Origin: Leptasterias polaris | Lineage: Eukaryota > Echinodermata > Asteroidea > Forcipulatida > Asteriidae | Direction of reading: 5' to 3' | Assembly (NCBI GenBank): GCA_037783415.1 | Contig: JAZGTN010000098.1 | Span: 186,001 to 250,000, forward strand | DNA length: 64,000 nt | Notes under the pieces: generated by a model | What the model saw: only the letters and a program-made list of their open reading frames with translations | What the model was told of the DNA's origin: nothing | Databases searched by the model: none | Shown: in pieces, positions 35,801 through 50,800 of the stretch | How the letters are laid out: each line of letters opens with the position of its first letter | Numbering within the stretch: the first letter of the stretch is position 1 | Program-made: the position numbers and the translations under genes

Positions 35801-38800
35801 ACTTGGTGGGTTTTTTTCAATTGGGTGGTTGCTGTTTCTTGTCCTATTTCCTTCTGTGTTTGTTCATTGCTGTTCATTCAGATTTCTGTTCTGGAGCTGC
35901 TGGGTTTTGGGTTGTTTTTATTTTTTTGTTTTTTACCAGCTGGACTACAGGAAAGAGTAACCACATCATTGCGCTTCACTTATTCACAATGCTTTCTTCT
36001 TATGCCCGTTGCCATAGTTACCTGCTAACAGTCTAATAAGTCCAATAATGCAGGTTGCTGAACAAACCTTCGTAGGTCGATACTTGTGGCACATTTAATC
36101 TCTGTCATTACTCTCACATCAATGAGCCATTTTCATTTACACTAAGAAATGTCTCAGTCATTCTGATTGCACAGTTATGTGTGGTTATAAAGTCCACCTA
36201 TTTGTTTGGAAAAAAAGAGCGGAAAATGAAGCATCGACAAAGTCAGTTATTAGATCTAAGGCAACTGAAACACCTTGATTGACCAAAAATCCAAGCATTA
36301 CAATTAAATTGTTACGTTATGAACAATTTCCGTTGTTTGAAACTTCAGAAAGTGTTAAACTGAAAAAGGGGTTTTGAAAATGTTTTTCAGTGTGAAGTTT
36401 TTACAGGTGTTATTTTACAATCTGCTATAGTGATGCAAACTGTCAGAAATAACCTTCATTGCCTTTCTCTGATTCCCATGAGGTTAAGAAAAGCACTTAC
36501 ACCGTTTCCTCATAAACTAAAACCCATACAGTATGGTGAGACTTTATTCTTTTCAATTCTGCACCTTATCAACATACACCATGATTAATTTCCATGGAAA
36601 CTACCAGGTAAAAAGCCTTCTTTCTGTATTATTTGCAAAGACATTTAATCTGGCTATTATACTTCTGTTACAGTATCAACATCCTATACTTGAACACATT
36701 CAATCACTTATAACAATTTCATTTACGTCATCAATAATTAATGAGAAAATAGAATTAGCTGTTGCAAACTGCTTACCAACCAAAAGGACCTGTGGTATAA
36801 ATGCAAAAAATAAGTTAGTGGCCTGACGTTTCGACCCTAGCAGAGTCTTTCTTTTAGCCTTCAAGAAAGACTCTGCTAGGGTCGAAACGTCAGGCCACTA
36901 ACTTATTTTTTGCATCAATAATTAATGTGCACCTTCTTTTTTTTCCCCCTCCAAGCCAAACAGGAGAGTTTATGTCTCCATTCTTGACACGCCTCTGTAT
37001 TACTTATTGCCAAATCATCATCATTCACAGTGTGCCTTATCATTTTTCTTTCTTCTGCTTCTTCATCCTCATAATCATCAACATCATCTTCAGGAGTATG
37101 ATCGAACGTCTTTAGATCTAGCCCAAATTAAGGTGATGGTATCAACTGCACCCACCACGTTATTACCCCCCTCCAGTCTTGGACAGTTTTCAGCCCCTCC
37201 TTCCTATTCTAAACTCTCTGGCCCTGAATTGTGTGGTTGTTAACTCTTTTTCTCTCATTCTTTCTACTCAAGACTCAATTTAACTCCTCTCTTTAGAAAT
37301 ATAAGATGCAAAAGTGTTTCTAAGATGCAAAAGTGGATATCTTGAAGAAGTTTTAGTGGACCACAAATTGCAATTGAAAGTGGTCTTTAAATTAATAAAA
37401 ACCTTTCCAGTTCAGAGGTTTTGTTAGGAAGTAAAATAAATGGATTTCTTGGAGCACAAGAAAAACATTATATTGCATCTTATTTATCTAAAGATGAAAG
37501 ATATATCGCTCAAAATGATCAAATTCTAGTCTTAGCCAAATTGCATAAAGAAGCTAAGCAGCAATCAATCAGTAAATCAATTACAGACAGTAAAAAAATC
37601 ACTTGGCATATTTGCTGGTACTCTTTATTTGCTTACCAAATGTGTTGATGCTGAGCAAATCTAAATATTTTGTACTTCAGTTGTACAGAATGTTAAAAAC
37701 AATGTTAAAAAAGTGTTTCTTTATCAAAAAGGAACAACAAATATCATTGAAATACTGCCAGAGGGATGAAGTAAGATTTGGGTGATGTATCTTCTTATAC
37801 AAATATGGGTGCATTCGAGTACAATGTAGCAGAATACAATCACGAGGTGAAATCTAGACTGTTTCATTTCTTGAGGTGGAGCCAAGCGAAATGGAATAGT
37901 CCAGATTTCAACAAGTGATTATATTCTGCTATATTGTATGAATGAAATGCATCCTGTATTTGTTTTATGTATCTCACACATAGATCCTTGTCATTTGATA
38001 TTTTTCATATAATAAATAATAAATGATACAAAGTTTTAAGCATTTTAAAATGACATAGCTTGCGCAGCTGGAGCTGTTGGGTTAGTTGAAGCGTGTTTGG
38101 CATTCATAGCCATCATACGTGTGTTGGCGAGCAAGCATACGCATGCATGCTTATAACGCGTAATGCAGTCAAAACATATGGACTCACTGTCACAAATCTA
38201 TTAGTGTAGCTGCGAAGTGTCCCAAGCATCCTATATTTATCAATATAGGACTCCTATAGTCCTATATTAAATTTGATGCGTGTTTCGCTGAACAAATGAC
38301 AAGGATCTATAAGTTTGGTATATAAAGAGTTTTTGAACTAGTATTTATTGCCCAACCATGAATGTACCAAACCGATCACCTTGACTCACCAATATTGACA
38401 TCTTAAAAACCCTTCAGCCATCACTGTACCACAGATAACACCAACTGTAGCTGGAATGACTGTCCTGACCCCCCATCACTCCCTATTCCATTCAGTTAAC
38501 ACTCAAACCTTCACCTTTGAACTCTGACCTATGATCCTTGATTGAACTTGCCTTATGACAACCTGCATCTTTCTATTATGCACTGTGCATCTTGAATGGG
38601 TATTTATATTAATCAGACAGCTGCTGAATTCTGCATTTATTGTTGTGACATCAACTGTTCATCTTTTTTAAAAGTGTGCTTTTGGCATGCCTCTTATAAG
38701 TGCGGTAACACAACAGTCATAATGGTTAAAATGTTAGGAAACAGTCACTTATATTCAGCTTGGCGTGACGAGGCCGAAGCGTTAAGAGCTCTGGACTCAA

Positions 38801-41800
38801 GCTGTGGGTCCTATGTACTAAGATTGGTTGTGAACATAAAGGAACGCAGAACACTTATCATGGAAGAGTTGGGGTTATAACCCTGGTGTTTCTGGTTCAC
38901 ATAGCAATTAGCACCCTTGTTTACAGGTTTCCTCATTCCTGCGAGCTACAGTGATTAAGTTCATTCTTCGTTTCATTACAGAAATCTATAATAATAATAA
39001 TAATAAAGATGGAATCTATACATGATAAGATTTTACGTCATGTAAATTCATCTTCTGAAGGAGTTGGATGACAACTAATCAAAGCTGTCTCAATTCAGGA
39101 CGTTGATGATGGTCATTCAGTGTCTTTACTTAACTTAGGAAAACGATGTTTATTGAGTCAAGAAACAAAGCAGGGAGTAGAGACATGCCCTATAGGCCTA
39201 CCCCTACATCCTTAAAATCTTAAGTGTTTTCCTAAGAATTTCCTCTGCCTTCTGTGCTTACATTGTTTCAATTATTTGATTTTGATTTGATTTGATTAAT
39301 TTGGCAAACTACAACAGCAAATACGTCATACAGATATCTTTCAAAACCGAACAGATAGAAAGAAAACTTTTACTTTGTGAACTAACATGGTTCACCATTT
39401 TGTGGAGTTAAACATTTGGTTCACACGCCTCTGGACGACAGACCACAAGGGTGTGTGTGTGTGTTAGTGCCTAATGGGTTTAACTGCGAAAAGTATTCAA
39501 TTACGTAACAAAACATTCAACAATGGGAGATTTGGTATACCATAATCATCAATGAGAAAAATGAAACTATTACATCACAATATTTAGAGGTCGTAAATTC
39601 ACACCAGACATCATGTGCTTCAGTTTTGCAAGCATTTCTGTGTCATTCCTGTGTTGATGACAGGAATTCCTCCTCATTATCATTCACTTTGGGTATGGGA
39701 ACTGGATGTTTATGAACCAAATGGTTGTACAATAGGTTGGATGCTCCTGTCAAAGTGCATTTTGTGAAGGCCACAAGGTGTTATGACTAAAAGTGAATTT
39801 TACCTCAAGTGATGTCGCCACTGCGCTTGTATGACAGATTCTTAGTATCAATATCACTCAGCTGTCTAATGGTAAAATGATTTGCTAATTAAAGCTATAC
39901 AAAAAATTGTACTTACAAAAACTACCATGAAAAGGATTGTTCCAAATGCAATATGCAATAGTCATATTGTTGTGTCACTCCTCTGCTAGTTATATTTGCT
40001 TGCAAATCTTTTTCCGAGCAGCATTAGGGAAAAACATTAGGCAGATGTTCCAAGAATACCACAAATAAATAACAGCATTATCGATTTCGATAAATCAAGT
40101 CAAGAAACCCTGTACCCATAAATTAATATATAAATATATATATATATAACCAATGCAACAGTATAGTTGTATTTGCTGGCAAATATTTTTTTCCCAGCAG
40201 CATCAGGGAAAAACATTAGGCAGATGTTCCAAGAATAAAAACAAATAGCATTATTGTTTGTCTTTCAAGTGCAAGATGTTTGATTAGAATAGGATCTAAT
40301 AAATGTTAAATTTACATCGAGGATAAAGAATATTATTCCCCCTACACTGATGTGTTTAAAGCACTGTATACCACTTTCCTGAGTCCTGTGAACAACTTCC
40401 ACAGGCTCATTACTTGGGTGGGATTCGAACCCACAACCATTGCCATTCTAAAGCAGATGCCTTACCAGTAGATCACCAAGATTGCCTGTTGCTAGAGGCG
40501 GTTCGTATCCTATGTTTTTTTAAATATAGTGGAAAACCATGCAACATTTTTCAGCATGTAAACACATTGTCCTTAATTTTGGTTGTAACTGAAATGAGCA
40601 GTTGCGTTTTTGTAGGTTTTCAGATACAGTTTTCTTGAATATGACTTTTCAGAGGGAAATATTTCACAGAAAAAATGGTTCTAGTATGAACTTCTTAATT
40701 AGTAAGCTTTCAGAATTAAATTAAACAGTTGTGTTTGTATTGGTACCAATCCTGTATAATTAATGTGTCAAGTTGTGGACTAATTTGCAATGCCTTATTA
40801 GTAGGCTGTCAATGTAGGACTGTTCAGTATATTAAAACTGACATTAGCCTAATCATCAACAGCATTGGCAATATTATTATGTTAATATGGTTAATTAATT
40901 GACTAACAACTCCAGCAATTCAATGGGAAAACACGAACCACACAAACTAACTGTAGCTCATTGGAAAGAAGGTCAACTATGAGAATATCATTATACTATT
41001 TTTGTTTTAAAGAGGCGCTCCAAGGTCAATCCAGTTTTGTGATTCACTCATTTTCCAATAGATAGAAAATATGAAAACTTAGGAAAAGATTACAAGTCTC
41101 TAACCTAAGGTTAAATGGTGTAAAATGCCACTGTGTTTGCTCCCCTTCAAGTGCAATTGATGTCAAAATTAAAAAAACATTCGATGACATCACAATTCAA
41201 ATGTACGGTCTGTTCATTTCTCTATAAAAAATGTCTGAATTTTGATGATAATAAATCAAAATAGCATTGAATTTGAGCTTATGACTGGTGAAGAAATTGC
41301 TCTTGGAATGTACACCCCTGTTTGTTTTTGCTGTCTGAGGACGACATGTTTCAAATTCGCTGGAGGGGTATCAAGTAAAATCTAATTTTACACCATTTTA
41401 ACGTGCGATAAGAGAGCCCTAGTTTTTCCACGCGCTTTCATGAGGACTCTTTTTACTGTAAAATGAGCGCATCACAAACTTAATTTGACCTTGTAAACCC
41501 TCTTTAAATCAGACATAACAACCTAATTATTGGCCATACTTGTTGAGCACAGTCAGTGATTCAACTAATGCATAATGTTCATCATGCAATTTTAGAAAGA
41601 AATGTAACGGCTTTGTCATGATGGGCAGTAAACTGCACAAGAGATATTTTCCTTACATTGCCACATATACAACCCCCAAGATAATGTGGAAATCAGTGTG
41701 TGTTGTTATCCTGCTTGAAGATAGACTGGAGATGGTTGCTTGTAAATTAGCTCATGTGACATGGCCCTAAAGCCAATGTAAAACTCCTCTGATTTTCAAT

Positions 41801-44800
41801 TTGAGTTTTTAAAAAAAAGCTATAAAGGGGAACACTCCTCTTTATGGTTCAAATTGAAGACAAAATTGTTCAAACCATGACAACATTTATGTGCTCCTAT
41901 TTCCATGGAGGTTGCTTTGTTTTTTTATTTGAAAATCAAATAATTCTTAATGGACTTGCCTACACTAATATTGTTCCAGGACTAAGAATGTTGCCTTCAA
42001 GACAACAATTTGCATGGTTTTCAGTGAAGACTGCTGTGTAATGTTAAGGCATGCAATAACAAAGGTTTTTGGGCATGAAAGACCTACATGATGGTTGTCA
42101 TGGAAACCAACCTTCACAGCTTATAAAACCTGTACGTGTCACTCGATATGATACCAATCTTAAATATGGGAAACGAAATTGTTGAAGGGTCTCATATCAG
42201 ATGTTTAAAGGTAGGGTCATAGATTAGTTTTTGTCAAGATATAGCTGTTTTCTAGGCAAAATTATCAAGAAAGATACAATAAAAGTTACCTGTGAAATTT
42301 TCAGCTGAATACAGTGTCTACCTGCTGAGAAAACAGCAAAAAAAATCTCTCGTGGTATTTTCACAAGAACACAACAATCCATCCATGTTTAGTGAGGTGA
42401 CATGGGGTACCAAGTGCATCTGTGGCCAGTATTTGCAAACGGACACCAACCCTCAGAAATCTGAAAAACAATTCATGCATGAAACTTTTTTTCAAATCTC
42501 AGATTCAAACTTGTTGGGGCGAAAAATTATCCAAACCATGATATTACTTCGAAGGGAATCTTTTCTCAAATTAGTTTTTACTATCAACAGCTGCAGTGCT
42601 TCTCACCAAGTAAGTTGTTATGGTCACTAAGTTTTGGGAGTATTTAACAATCTATGACCCTATACCTTTGAATACTGTAAGATATTGCAGTAATTCATTG
42701 TTAAAAAAAAAAACTTAAATTATTTTCTTCAATGATGAGAATGAAGCAAATTGTCTGAGATGTTTGATGTTGAGGTTTTCTTGATTGTTTTATAACAGCT
42801 TCGGACTGCAATGGTAGACAGGAAAACCGGATACATGAATATGACAGTCAGGATGCACTCCAAGGATATGGTAAAAGGAATTCTTTATAACATAACACTA
42901 AAAAATAACTTGGGGTTGAACAAAGAAAAATTGACTGGAGCGGGATTTGAACCAACGACCTCCGATGTAACGTGCCGGGGCTCCACCAACTGAGCTATCT
43001 AGCCCTATGTTGGCGGTCTCCTTATTTTGTCAATATCTTTGTTCTGGGGTGCCAGTCAGAAGCCATACAATCATAAGCTACCGTGTAGCCAGGGACCACA
43101 CCCAAGTTTACGATACAACCTGGGAAGCGGCAGCCAGGGGATCACCTTAAGGGGATGCAACTTTTTTTATTTCAAATAACTTGATAACATAACATTACAT
43201 AGCAAGTAAAATTTATAAAGCTCTATTTCATCAAGATCATGGTACACATTAACAGAAATTAACATGGATAGAGGTGAGTCTTAAGAACTTAACAAAATAG
43301 AGATAAACTAACAGATTCCCTAATGACAGGAACAAAATTGTTCTAAATCATTGGTCCAGCTTCTGACCCAGGACGTTATCTGCAGTTATATTGTGTCAAT
43401 TAAAATCTAATTCAATTCTTTCTTTTTAAATAATCAAGTTGCATTCTAAATCTGAATTGAATTTCACACTTGAAATAATCATTGAAATAAATTTGCTTCT
43501 TGAAATCTTTTGACCTGTAAGCAAAAAGTGATGTAGTATGTGTATTTTAAAATTAAATTTTGCAGGGATTGTATAATATTAGTATAATAATGTAACATAC
43601 AATGTCTAAAACTCATGAATACTCATTGTGATATGATTTCCCAAACAAATTTTGTGGAATTTCTGTGTCGAGTGGTGTTCTCGGCCAATGATGTCAGGAG
43701 AAGTGTCCCCAGATCTTCGTGCCCTTCATGCATGTAGATATTTCATCTGTTGTCACAAAGCCACTGTCCCTTTCAGCCATTTTCTCAAACACTAAATAAT
43801 CTGGAATCAGTGCTGCCTTCAAATTAAGTAACACATCCTCCCACTTAAAATTTGTCTAATGATATCTGTCAAGAAAACAAGATGATTGGAAGTGTCATAC
43901 TATTTCAAAAATCAGACGTACCCAAACCCTTTAAGGTAAAAATTCAGGTTGTGTAGTCAATGCCATTATGGTTTTATTAAACAGGTCATGCGTGTAAAAG
44001 CCATCATGTATTTTAACCATACTTTCTTTACATCCCAGTGGGTTTCTGTCAACCCTCTAATGTGACAAACGTGACTTCCCTTCTTTGAAATCCAAATACA
44101 TTTTGCTGCATTGAGTTTCCCGATCAATATTGATGTATGGCGGATAAAATCGGGCATTATTTGGTTTACCAATTGTAATTAAAGACGCGTATGCAACATT
44201 AACATCATATATTGCTCCTGGTCTATCCAATTGAAGGATGTTATTTTTAGGTCTACCTGGAGGGTGAATCTTAAACCACAAGAACTTCTTTTACTGTTTT
44301 GCTCTGTAAAAAGAAAACAAGTGTATGTTGTTGCTATAGTCGTATGTTTACAATTCTGGAGGAGTTATTGTTTAAATTGCTAGCTGTTCCATTTAGGTAT
44401 TTGAGTTTTCTCTTTTTAAAGCCTTTTATCTCCTTCTTTTCTATCTTTCAGAAGCGTTTAAATTTTCAGCTGAATCATTACTACTACACTGACTTGGCAA
44501 TGACACCCTTCAGGTTAGTTTTAGCTCAGGAGGGTGGTTTGGGGATGATGTACATGTGTGTGTTATGATGCTGGAGAGGGGGTAATGAGGTAGGGTGTTA
44601 ATATGACGGAGAGGGGGTTTTGAGGTAGGGGTGTAATGATGATCAGGAGGGGTATGAGGTAGTGTTTTAAATTGTACTTTTTTTGGTTTCTCTTTCGCCC
44701 CCTACATTCTAAAAACCACAGGTTAGGTCAATTGTCTTTTTCCAAAGATGAATTATCACATCAACTTTGCTAATTCCTCAAGACCCATTCACATTGGTGG

Positions 44801-47800
44801 CTCAACTAGTTACTAACTTTCCCTGATTCTGCAGAAAGTTTCTTGAAGAAAAAAATCTTTCCATGGTCTTATGAACACAATTTGAAAATATCCCTGATTG
44901 TTGAAACGTTTTTCCCCTATTACATTGAATGTAATTCTAAATATCTCCCTGATTGTTGCACAAAATCTTCTAGATTGCAAGATGAAAATGTTGACAGCTG
45001 TGTCTTAATGATGTAACATTGTGTTCCTCTATAAGTGAGCATGCTGCAGGGGGCGGGGGGGGGGGGGGGGGGCAGTTCTATTCACAAAGCGTATCCCAAT
45101 TTAAAACCCTCTTACATGTCAATAATTATTTGGTGTCCAGAAATGTAAAGGTTGTCTAAATAGTAAAAATTTCTTTTTCTTGATGTTGTATTTTGACACA
45201 GCCTTGGTATTGTACTGTCTGGTGAAGCCGGCCATAATCAGCTAATAGGATACGAGACCTTCACAGATACCAGCGGAGATGGCAGCGGTAGCTTCATTGC
45301 AGACCTCTGCTTACTTAAAGAAGGTTGGTTCAAAAAGGATTGATGTTGTTCACATTTTGCTTATTCAGGAGACCTTTTTTTATATAAATGTATGATTTAC
45401 TTGATAATTAATAGGGTAACAAAAGCCGATTTTCACTGAGTAGTAATGACCAGGTTGGTGGCTGGCTGCTGTTAATGGACCAAGCTGAAAGTGAGGTCCA
45501 TTAATGGCGGCCATCCACCAATCAAGGTCATTACCAGGCAGTAAAGATTGGCTTCTCACGCTATAATTGCCATTAATTAACACCTTTAATAAAAACACTT
45601 TTAAAAAAGCCCAGGAAAAACCTTCAGAATTTGTGTTTCTTTTGTTTTTTGCCAATATTTTTTGAATTTTTCTTCTCATGTTGAAGGGCCATTCTTTAAG
45701 CTGTTTTTTGCGTGGGACCTATTCTCTTACACATATTTAGCATGTTATGCATATTTTCAAGGGCCAGACTATGAGCTCCATAAATATAAATATTTGTGGC
45801 CGGCTGTTTGGCTTTATGCTTTGCATTATGTTGATTTCTTGGGTGTATCAGAAAACAGTTGATTTGATAGTTCCTGCAGGAGTGCATACAGAAAAGAGGA
45901 GGGGAATTATTTGGTTATCCTTTGTTCCTCAAACCCAGCTGAAAAGTGGGGGGACAGATTTTTGTATCCCTTGTTCCTCAAATGAATCGTGTTTTTGTAA
46001 TCACAACAAAACCGATTAAAATCTTCATTATTTTGCTTACAAATAACTGGAATTCATTAATATTTAAATTGTTAGCTGTGCAACAGGAGGTTATTTTGTG
46101 GAAACCATCTGGAGAAAATGGTAATCAAAGAATGTCTCGCCTGAAAATCCTGTTTGATAGCAATGTAATGATAATTTTATGCCGTTAATTTGAAAAATAA
46201 CAAAAAATAAATAATTTCCTTTTTAAAATGAACCTGTTTGTATAGTCTGGAAAGGAGTCTACCACAGAATAATTAACTGTGTGTGTTTGGATTGTTGCTG
46301 TCATTGCTATAATTAAATAGAACAACGTCTATCGAATATGCAGTGCTGTATTTCCTTTTGTGTTATGTAAAATTGGCAGCAAACACTATTTGAAAGATTT
46401 TTGAATCGGCAGCCTACCAGTGCCTTTTTTCTGGGATATTCATTTTACAAATTAAACAAATAATGTTACCCTTACCCGGCTCACATTGCACAACAGAGCA
46501 TTTATAACCCTAAAGCTTCCTGGGCCGTATGCGGGCCACTGACCCCACGCTGTAATGGCTTCGTGCTCCACTCCATCCAATTCTCTTTGAAGACCCGGCA
46601 CCCCTGGCAAAAATGTGTTCCAGGGGTTGTTAACAATAATAAAGTTAGCCTAACAATCAAGCCTTGACCGAAATTCAGTCAAATGATGGTTTCAGACTTT
46701 CAGAAAAATTAATATAAATAATTCATTACTATTATTTGTTTCCATAAAAACTATCCAGTTTCTGAAGTGCATAAAAAGATTTAGCAAATAACCTTCTTGA
46801 CGGAGATGTGTAATATTCTTTATAATATAATTTGATTTGTTTACCCTTACACGGATGTGTGTTAAGCACTGTATACTCAGTACTTTCCCGAGTTCTGTGA
46901 AAAAAATCCACGGGCAAAAAAACCAAATTATATTCTTTATCCTTCTTCTTTGTAATATTCTTCTCGTTGTAATTTCTTTTTCTAGGTATTGACAACTTGT
47001 TTGGATATGAGGAGACTGATTCAGTGGTTCTTGCAAACTGGTGAGCATTAAATAAAATTTCCATATTAATGTTTTTATTTGTAAAGATATCAAACAGGAT
47101 TGGTAAAGATAGGAATCACCATTGTTTAGTTTGAGTCTTAAAGCTTACTAATTAAGAAGTTCATACTAGAACCATTTTTTCTGTGAAATATTTCCCTCTG
47201 AAATGAAGTCATATTCGAAAAAACCGCAACAGCTGATTTCGGTTGTTACAACCAAACCTAAGGACAGTGAGTTACATGCTGAAAATTGTGCATGGTTTTG
47301 TACTATTTTCTCCCGACTCACACAATGGATCAAGCCCAAATTTTCACAGGTTTGTTATTTCATAAATATGGTTGGATCACACAAAACATGAATAATGTTC
47401 CTGCAACTATTTTGTCGGCTCAACCAATCCTGTATAATACCTTAAATCATTCTTCCTGTTCAAAACAGATCCATTAAAACAATTAAAACTTCTGTTTCCA
47501 ACAAATTGTATAAATAATCCCATGTGGTTTGTAACTTGATCAAACGTACAAAATATAACACTTAGAAATAGAAAGTACTAAATAGAGACTATTTTACCAT
47601 CTAGGATTTACTGTAATTTGAACAACACTGAAGCCAGGCGTATGTCAAGGCCTAAAGCTCTAGAGACATATCTCCATCTAGCCATGGATAATGGGGGATA
47701 TCTTAGCGACAAATGTAAGTATTTCCTTCTACTATAATCACTTTGATTCCATTTCAAATTCTCTGGAAAAGATTTGATTCCGGTATCTTTATTGATGCAG

Positions 47801-50800
47801 CTCAAAAGGCTCTTTGAGTTTTTCCTCATTCAAGTGATGTGGTTGGCCTCCAGAGAATAATTTTTTGCCATTGTTTTCAGAATGGACTTTGGAATGATTG
47901 AATGCAAACAGCATTTGAAGTAGCAGTGTTTGAGTGGATCAAATTCTGTTGAAGTTGTAATTTTGTTGACAACTTTACATATAATCTGATGGATTGAAAT
48001 AAGGATGTTCATGAAAACATGTTGAGGTGATGTCTGTTCATGGCAAAATGGGCTTTCAACAACTTTTTTCTTTTTCTCTAGTGACATGACGTAAGCTTCA
48101 TTCATACAAATTATTGATCAAAATAAAATTGAAATAACACAAACTGAATAAAGTTTATGAATTTTTTAAAAGAGGGATGTGTTTTGTTGCTGTCATGTTT
48201 TTTAAAGATTGCGATTGAAACAAAACATTTACTATGATATGAAGGGTCTCTGTATTACGATGATGTTGAGTATTTGAACAAAAAATCCAGTTTTATTTTG
48301 CTGATAACTTTTCAAATATGATGACATTACACAATTGGAACAAGTCATGTTGTTGTTGTTGTTTTGGTGTTTTTTTTAACTGGATTGAGGAGGCCTTTAA
48401 AGTAAATTGCAGCGTTAGACTTGTGCTATTTTGCAGTGTTACTATTGCCCACGATCCTTTGTCTATTTTGCACTGAGTGTTACTGTTGCCTATGATAGAC
48501 TTTGGCTATTTTGCACCAAGTGTTACTATTGCCTACGAATTGAAAAATTTCTTGTTTATTTTGTTGCTACTCTAGGTGATGCACATCTAATGAATCATGT
48601 GATATTTGACGCTAATGTGACCCAACCACTCATCAGCTACTGGGAAGATACTTATTCTGCACCTCCTCAAGAGTAAGTGCCATTTTATTGACTTGTTGTT
48701 GCATTGAACTTGACTGTATTGTTATTTGTAAGAAGAATAATTTCACACTTTCTAATTCAATTCAATTCAGAAATCAGTTAAGGCCCTTTCACACGAGACA
48801 ATTTTTAACAAGAGACCTTGACTAAACTTGCATCGATGTTAAAAGAAGTAAATTCCAGTCCTTTGAAAGCTATCCTTGTTAAACAATAACCAAGGACCCT
48901 TGTTTTTTTAAACAGAGATCCAGACCTTTAAAAAAAAGCAACCATGTTAAAATCACCATGATATGTAGTGTGAAACAATTACTGTGCCATAATGAAGGAC
49001 CCTTGCTATGGCAATCATTATTCTCATACATAGAATGTGTCACTAGAAGAAAGTATTGATTAGTGAAAAAACAATTAATACCTTTACCCCTCCCGAAAAA
49101 CAAGGGACGTTGGTAAATTTGTGTTTTAAGAAGTCTTGTGAAAGCTTGTTAAATACTCGCAATCGAACAAAGTGACAGACAACCAGCACCCATAGTTACA
49201 GATGACCTTTGTCCTGTTTCGATTCCCGGCTAAGGCCATATGTGAGTAAGAGTTCTGTGTTGGTTCTCTCCATTCCACGAGGGTTTTTCTCTGGGCTCTT
49301 CGGTTTTCCTCCCTCCGGAAAAGTCAAACACTTTCGATCTCTGGCTGTGCTTTGTGTTCTTATATGGGTAATGTTGCTGGCTGCCAAAGGCCCTGGCATG
49401 CCTGCTTCCCGAACACATTGTAGCCTTGTCCTTTGCAATTCAGCTTCTCAGCTGCAAGTAAGGATGATTAGCTTCCAAAATTAATTAATTATTTTAACAG
49501 TAATTATTTTTATTTTTCCCTATTCCCTTTTGTGACATTATTCCTATCAATCTTATAGCCCAGTGTCACTGTCTAATGAAACTCTTGCTAGAATTGCAAG
49601 ATATCGAGCACAATGTAACAATGAAACCCTAGAGACTGACAACAATAGTGCTATTATGATCACTGATACTCCGAACCTAATCACTCCAACAATGCAAGTG
49701 ACAACAGACGATATCACCACAATGGAAACATTAAACACATCTGATAAAGGGTGGTCACCGCCATTCACTTCTATTCCAAACACTACTGAGAATGAAGAGA
49801 ATTCAACAGATAGCCCCTCAACCCCATCCTTTCTGGGATCCACTCAAGAGGAGTCAAGAGAATTTCCTAGGTGGGTTTATCTCTTAACTAAAGAGTTTGC
49901 AGTGATGGATGCCTACCTCATGGCCAAATATCCACTGATTTATTTCAGATAATTATTCCATTAAATGCACACTATACTAATAAATTATGTGTTCCTGCTT
50001 GTTTGAGTGCTTAATGTTTTCCTCGCAGACAAAAACAAAATGAATTAAGGCAATGGCCAAGAGTAGTAGCACTGATAACAACATGCAGCGTTTATTGTAC
50101 AGTGCGAGTCAATAAAAACTATACACTTTTAAAATTGCCCATTGTTTTAATGTGTATACCACTATATATAAGATATTTTTACATACTTGTACATTCACTC
50201 TTCCTGCTTCTTTTGGTGCCAGTTTCACTGGATAAGTTTTCATGCTTGACTGAACCCTGTGCAGTCAAGCACAAAAACCAATCCAGTGAAACTGGCACCA
50301 AAAGAAGCAGGAAGAGTGACTTTACAAGTACATATGAAATATCTTATCTATATTGCTACACAATAAAACAGTAGGCAACTTTAAAAGTGTATAGTTTTTT
50401 TTGTGACTCCCTCTGTATAATAATCATGGTTCAATTACTTAGCACACTTGTAAATCAGATACTATACTGACATCGTCGCATTAACACTGGATCATTTTCA
50501 ACTCAAACATTTATTGGTGTTTTAACGCTACATATGAAGTATGGACCTGAGAACAAAAGAGGTCCACATAATGTAGGGACTTGAAACACTGTGTGGACCT
50601 ACACACAGACGGAAAAATGCATCCTTGTGGAGCACTCTTTTGTTCTTTCCTTTGTCCCTGCACTTAACAGTTTCCCATAGACTTTGTACACAAATTTCCT
50701 TGTGGAGCACCCCGGTCTTTAGAAATTCCATGTGGAGTCCTTTTGTTTTCCCTTTTTTGTTTTGTCCTTGGTCTCCAGAAGGTACCGAAAGTGAGAGCAC

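Larger units (their letters stand above)
35328..42798. other. Intron 13 (7.5 kb, the largest)
   Basis: Contains a TTTG-rich tract, a hammerhead-like inverted insertion with a 15-bp duplication, a candidate microexon, two foldback/TIR elements, SINEs and MITEs. I see nothing recognisable in 35930-36720, 37140-37790, 39010-40330 or 40770-42200. Confidence 0.6.
45324..46985. other. Intron 16
   Basis: A foldback element at the left and a SINE G end fragment near the right. I see nothing recognisable in 45590-46840. Confidence 0.6.

Noticed and set aside
46692..47093. 133- and 110-codon ORFs on the minus strand
   Set aside because: They overlap exon 17 antisense and a SINE fragment; no domain content.
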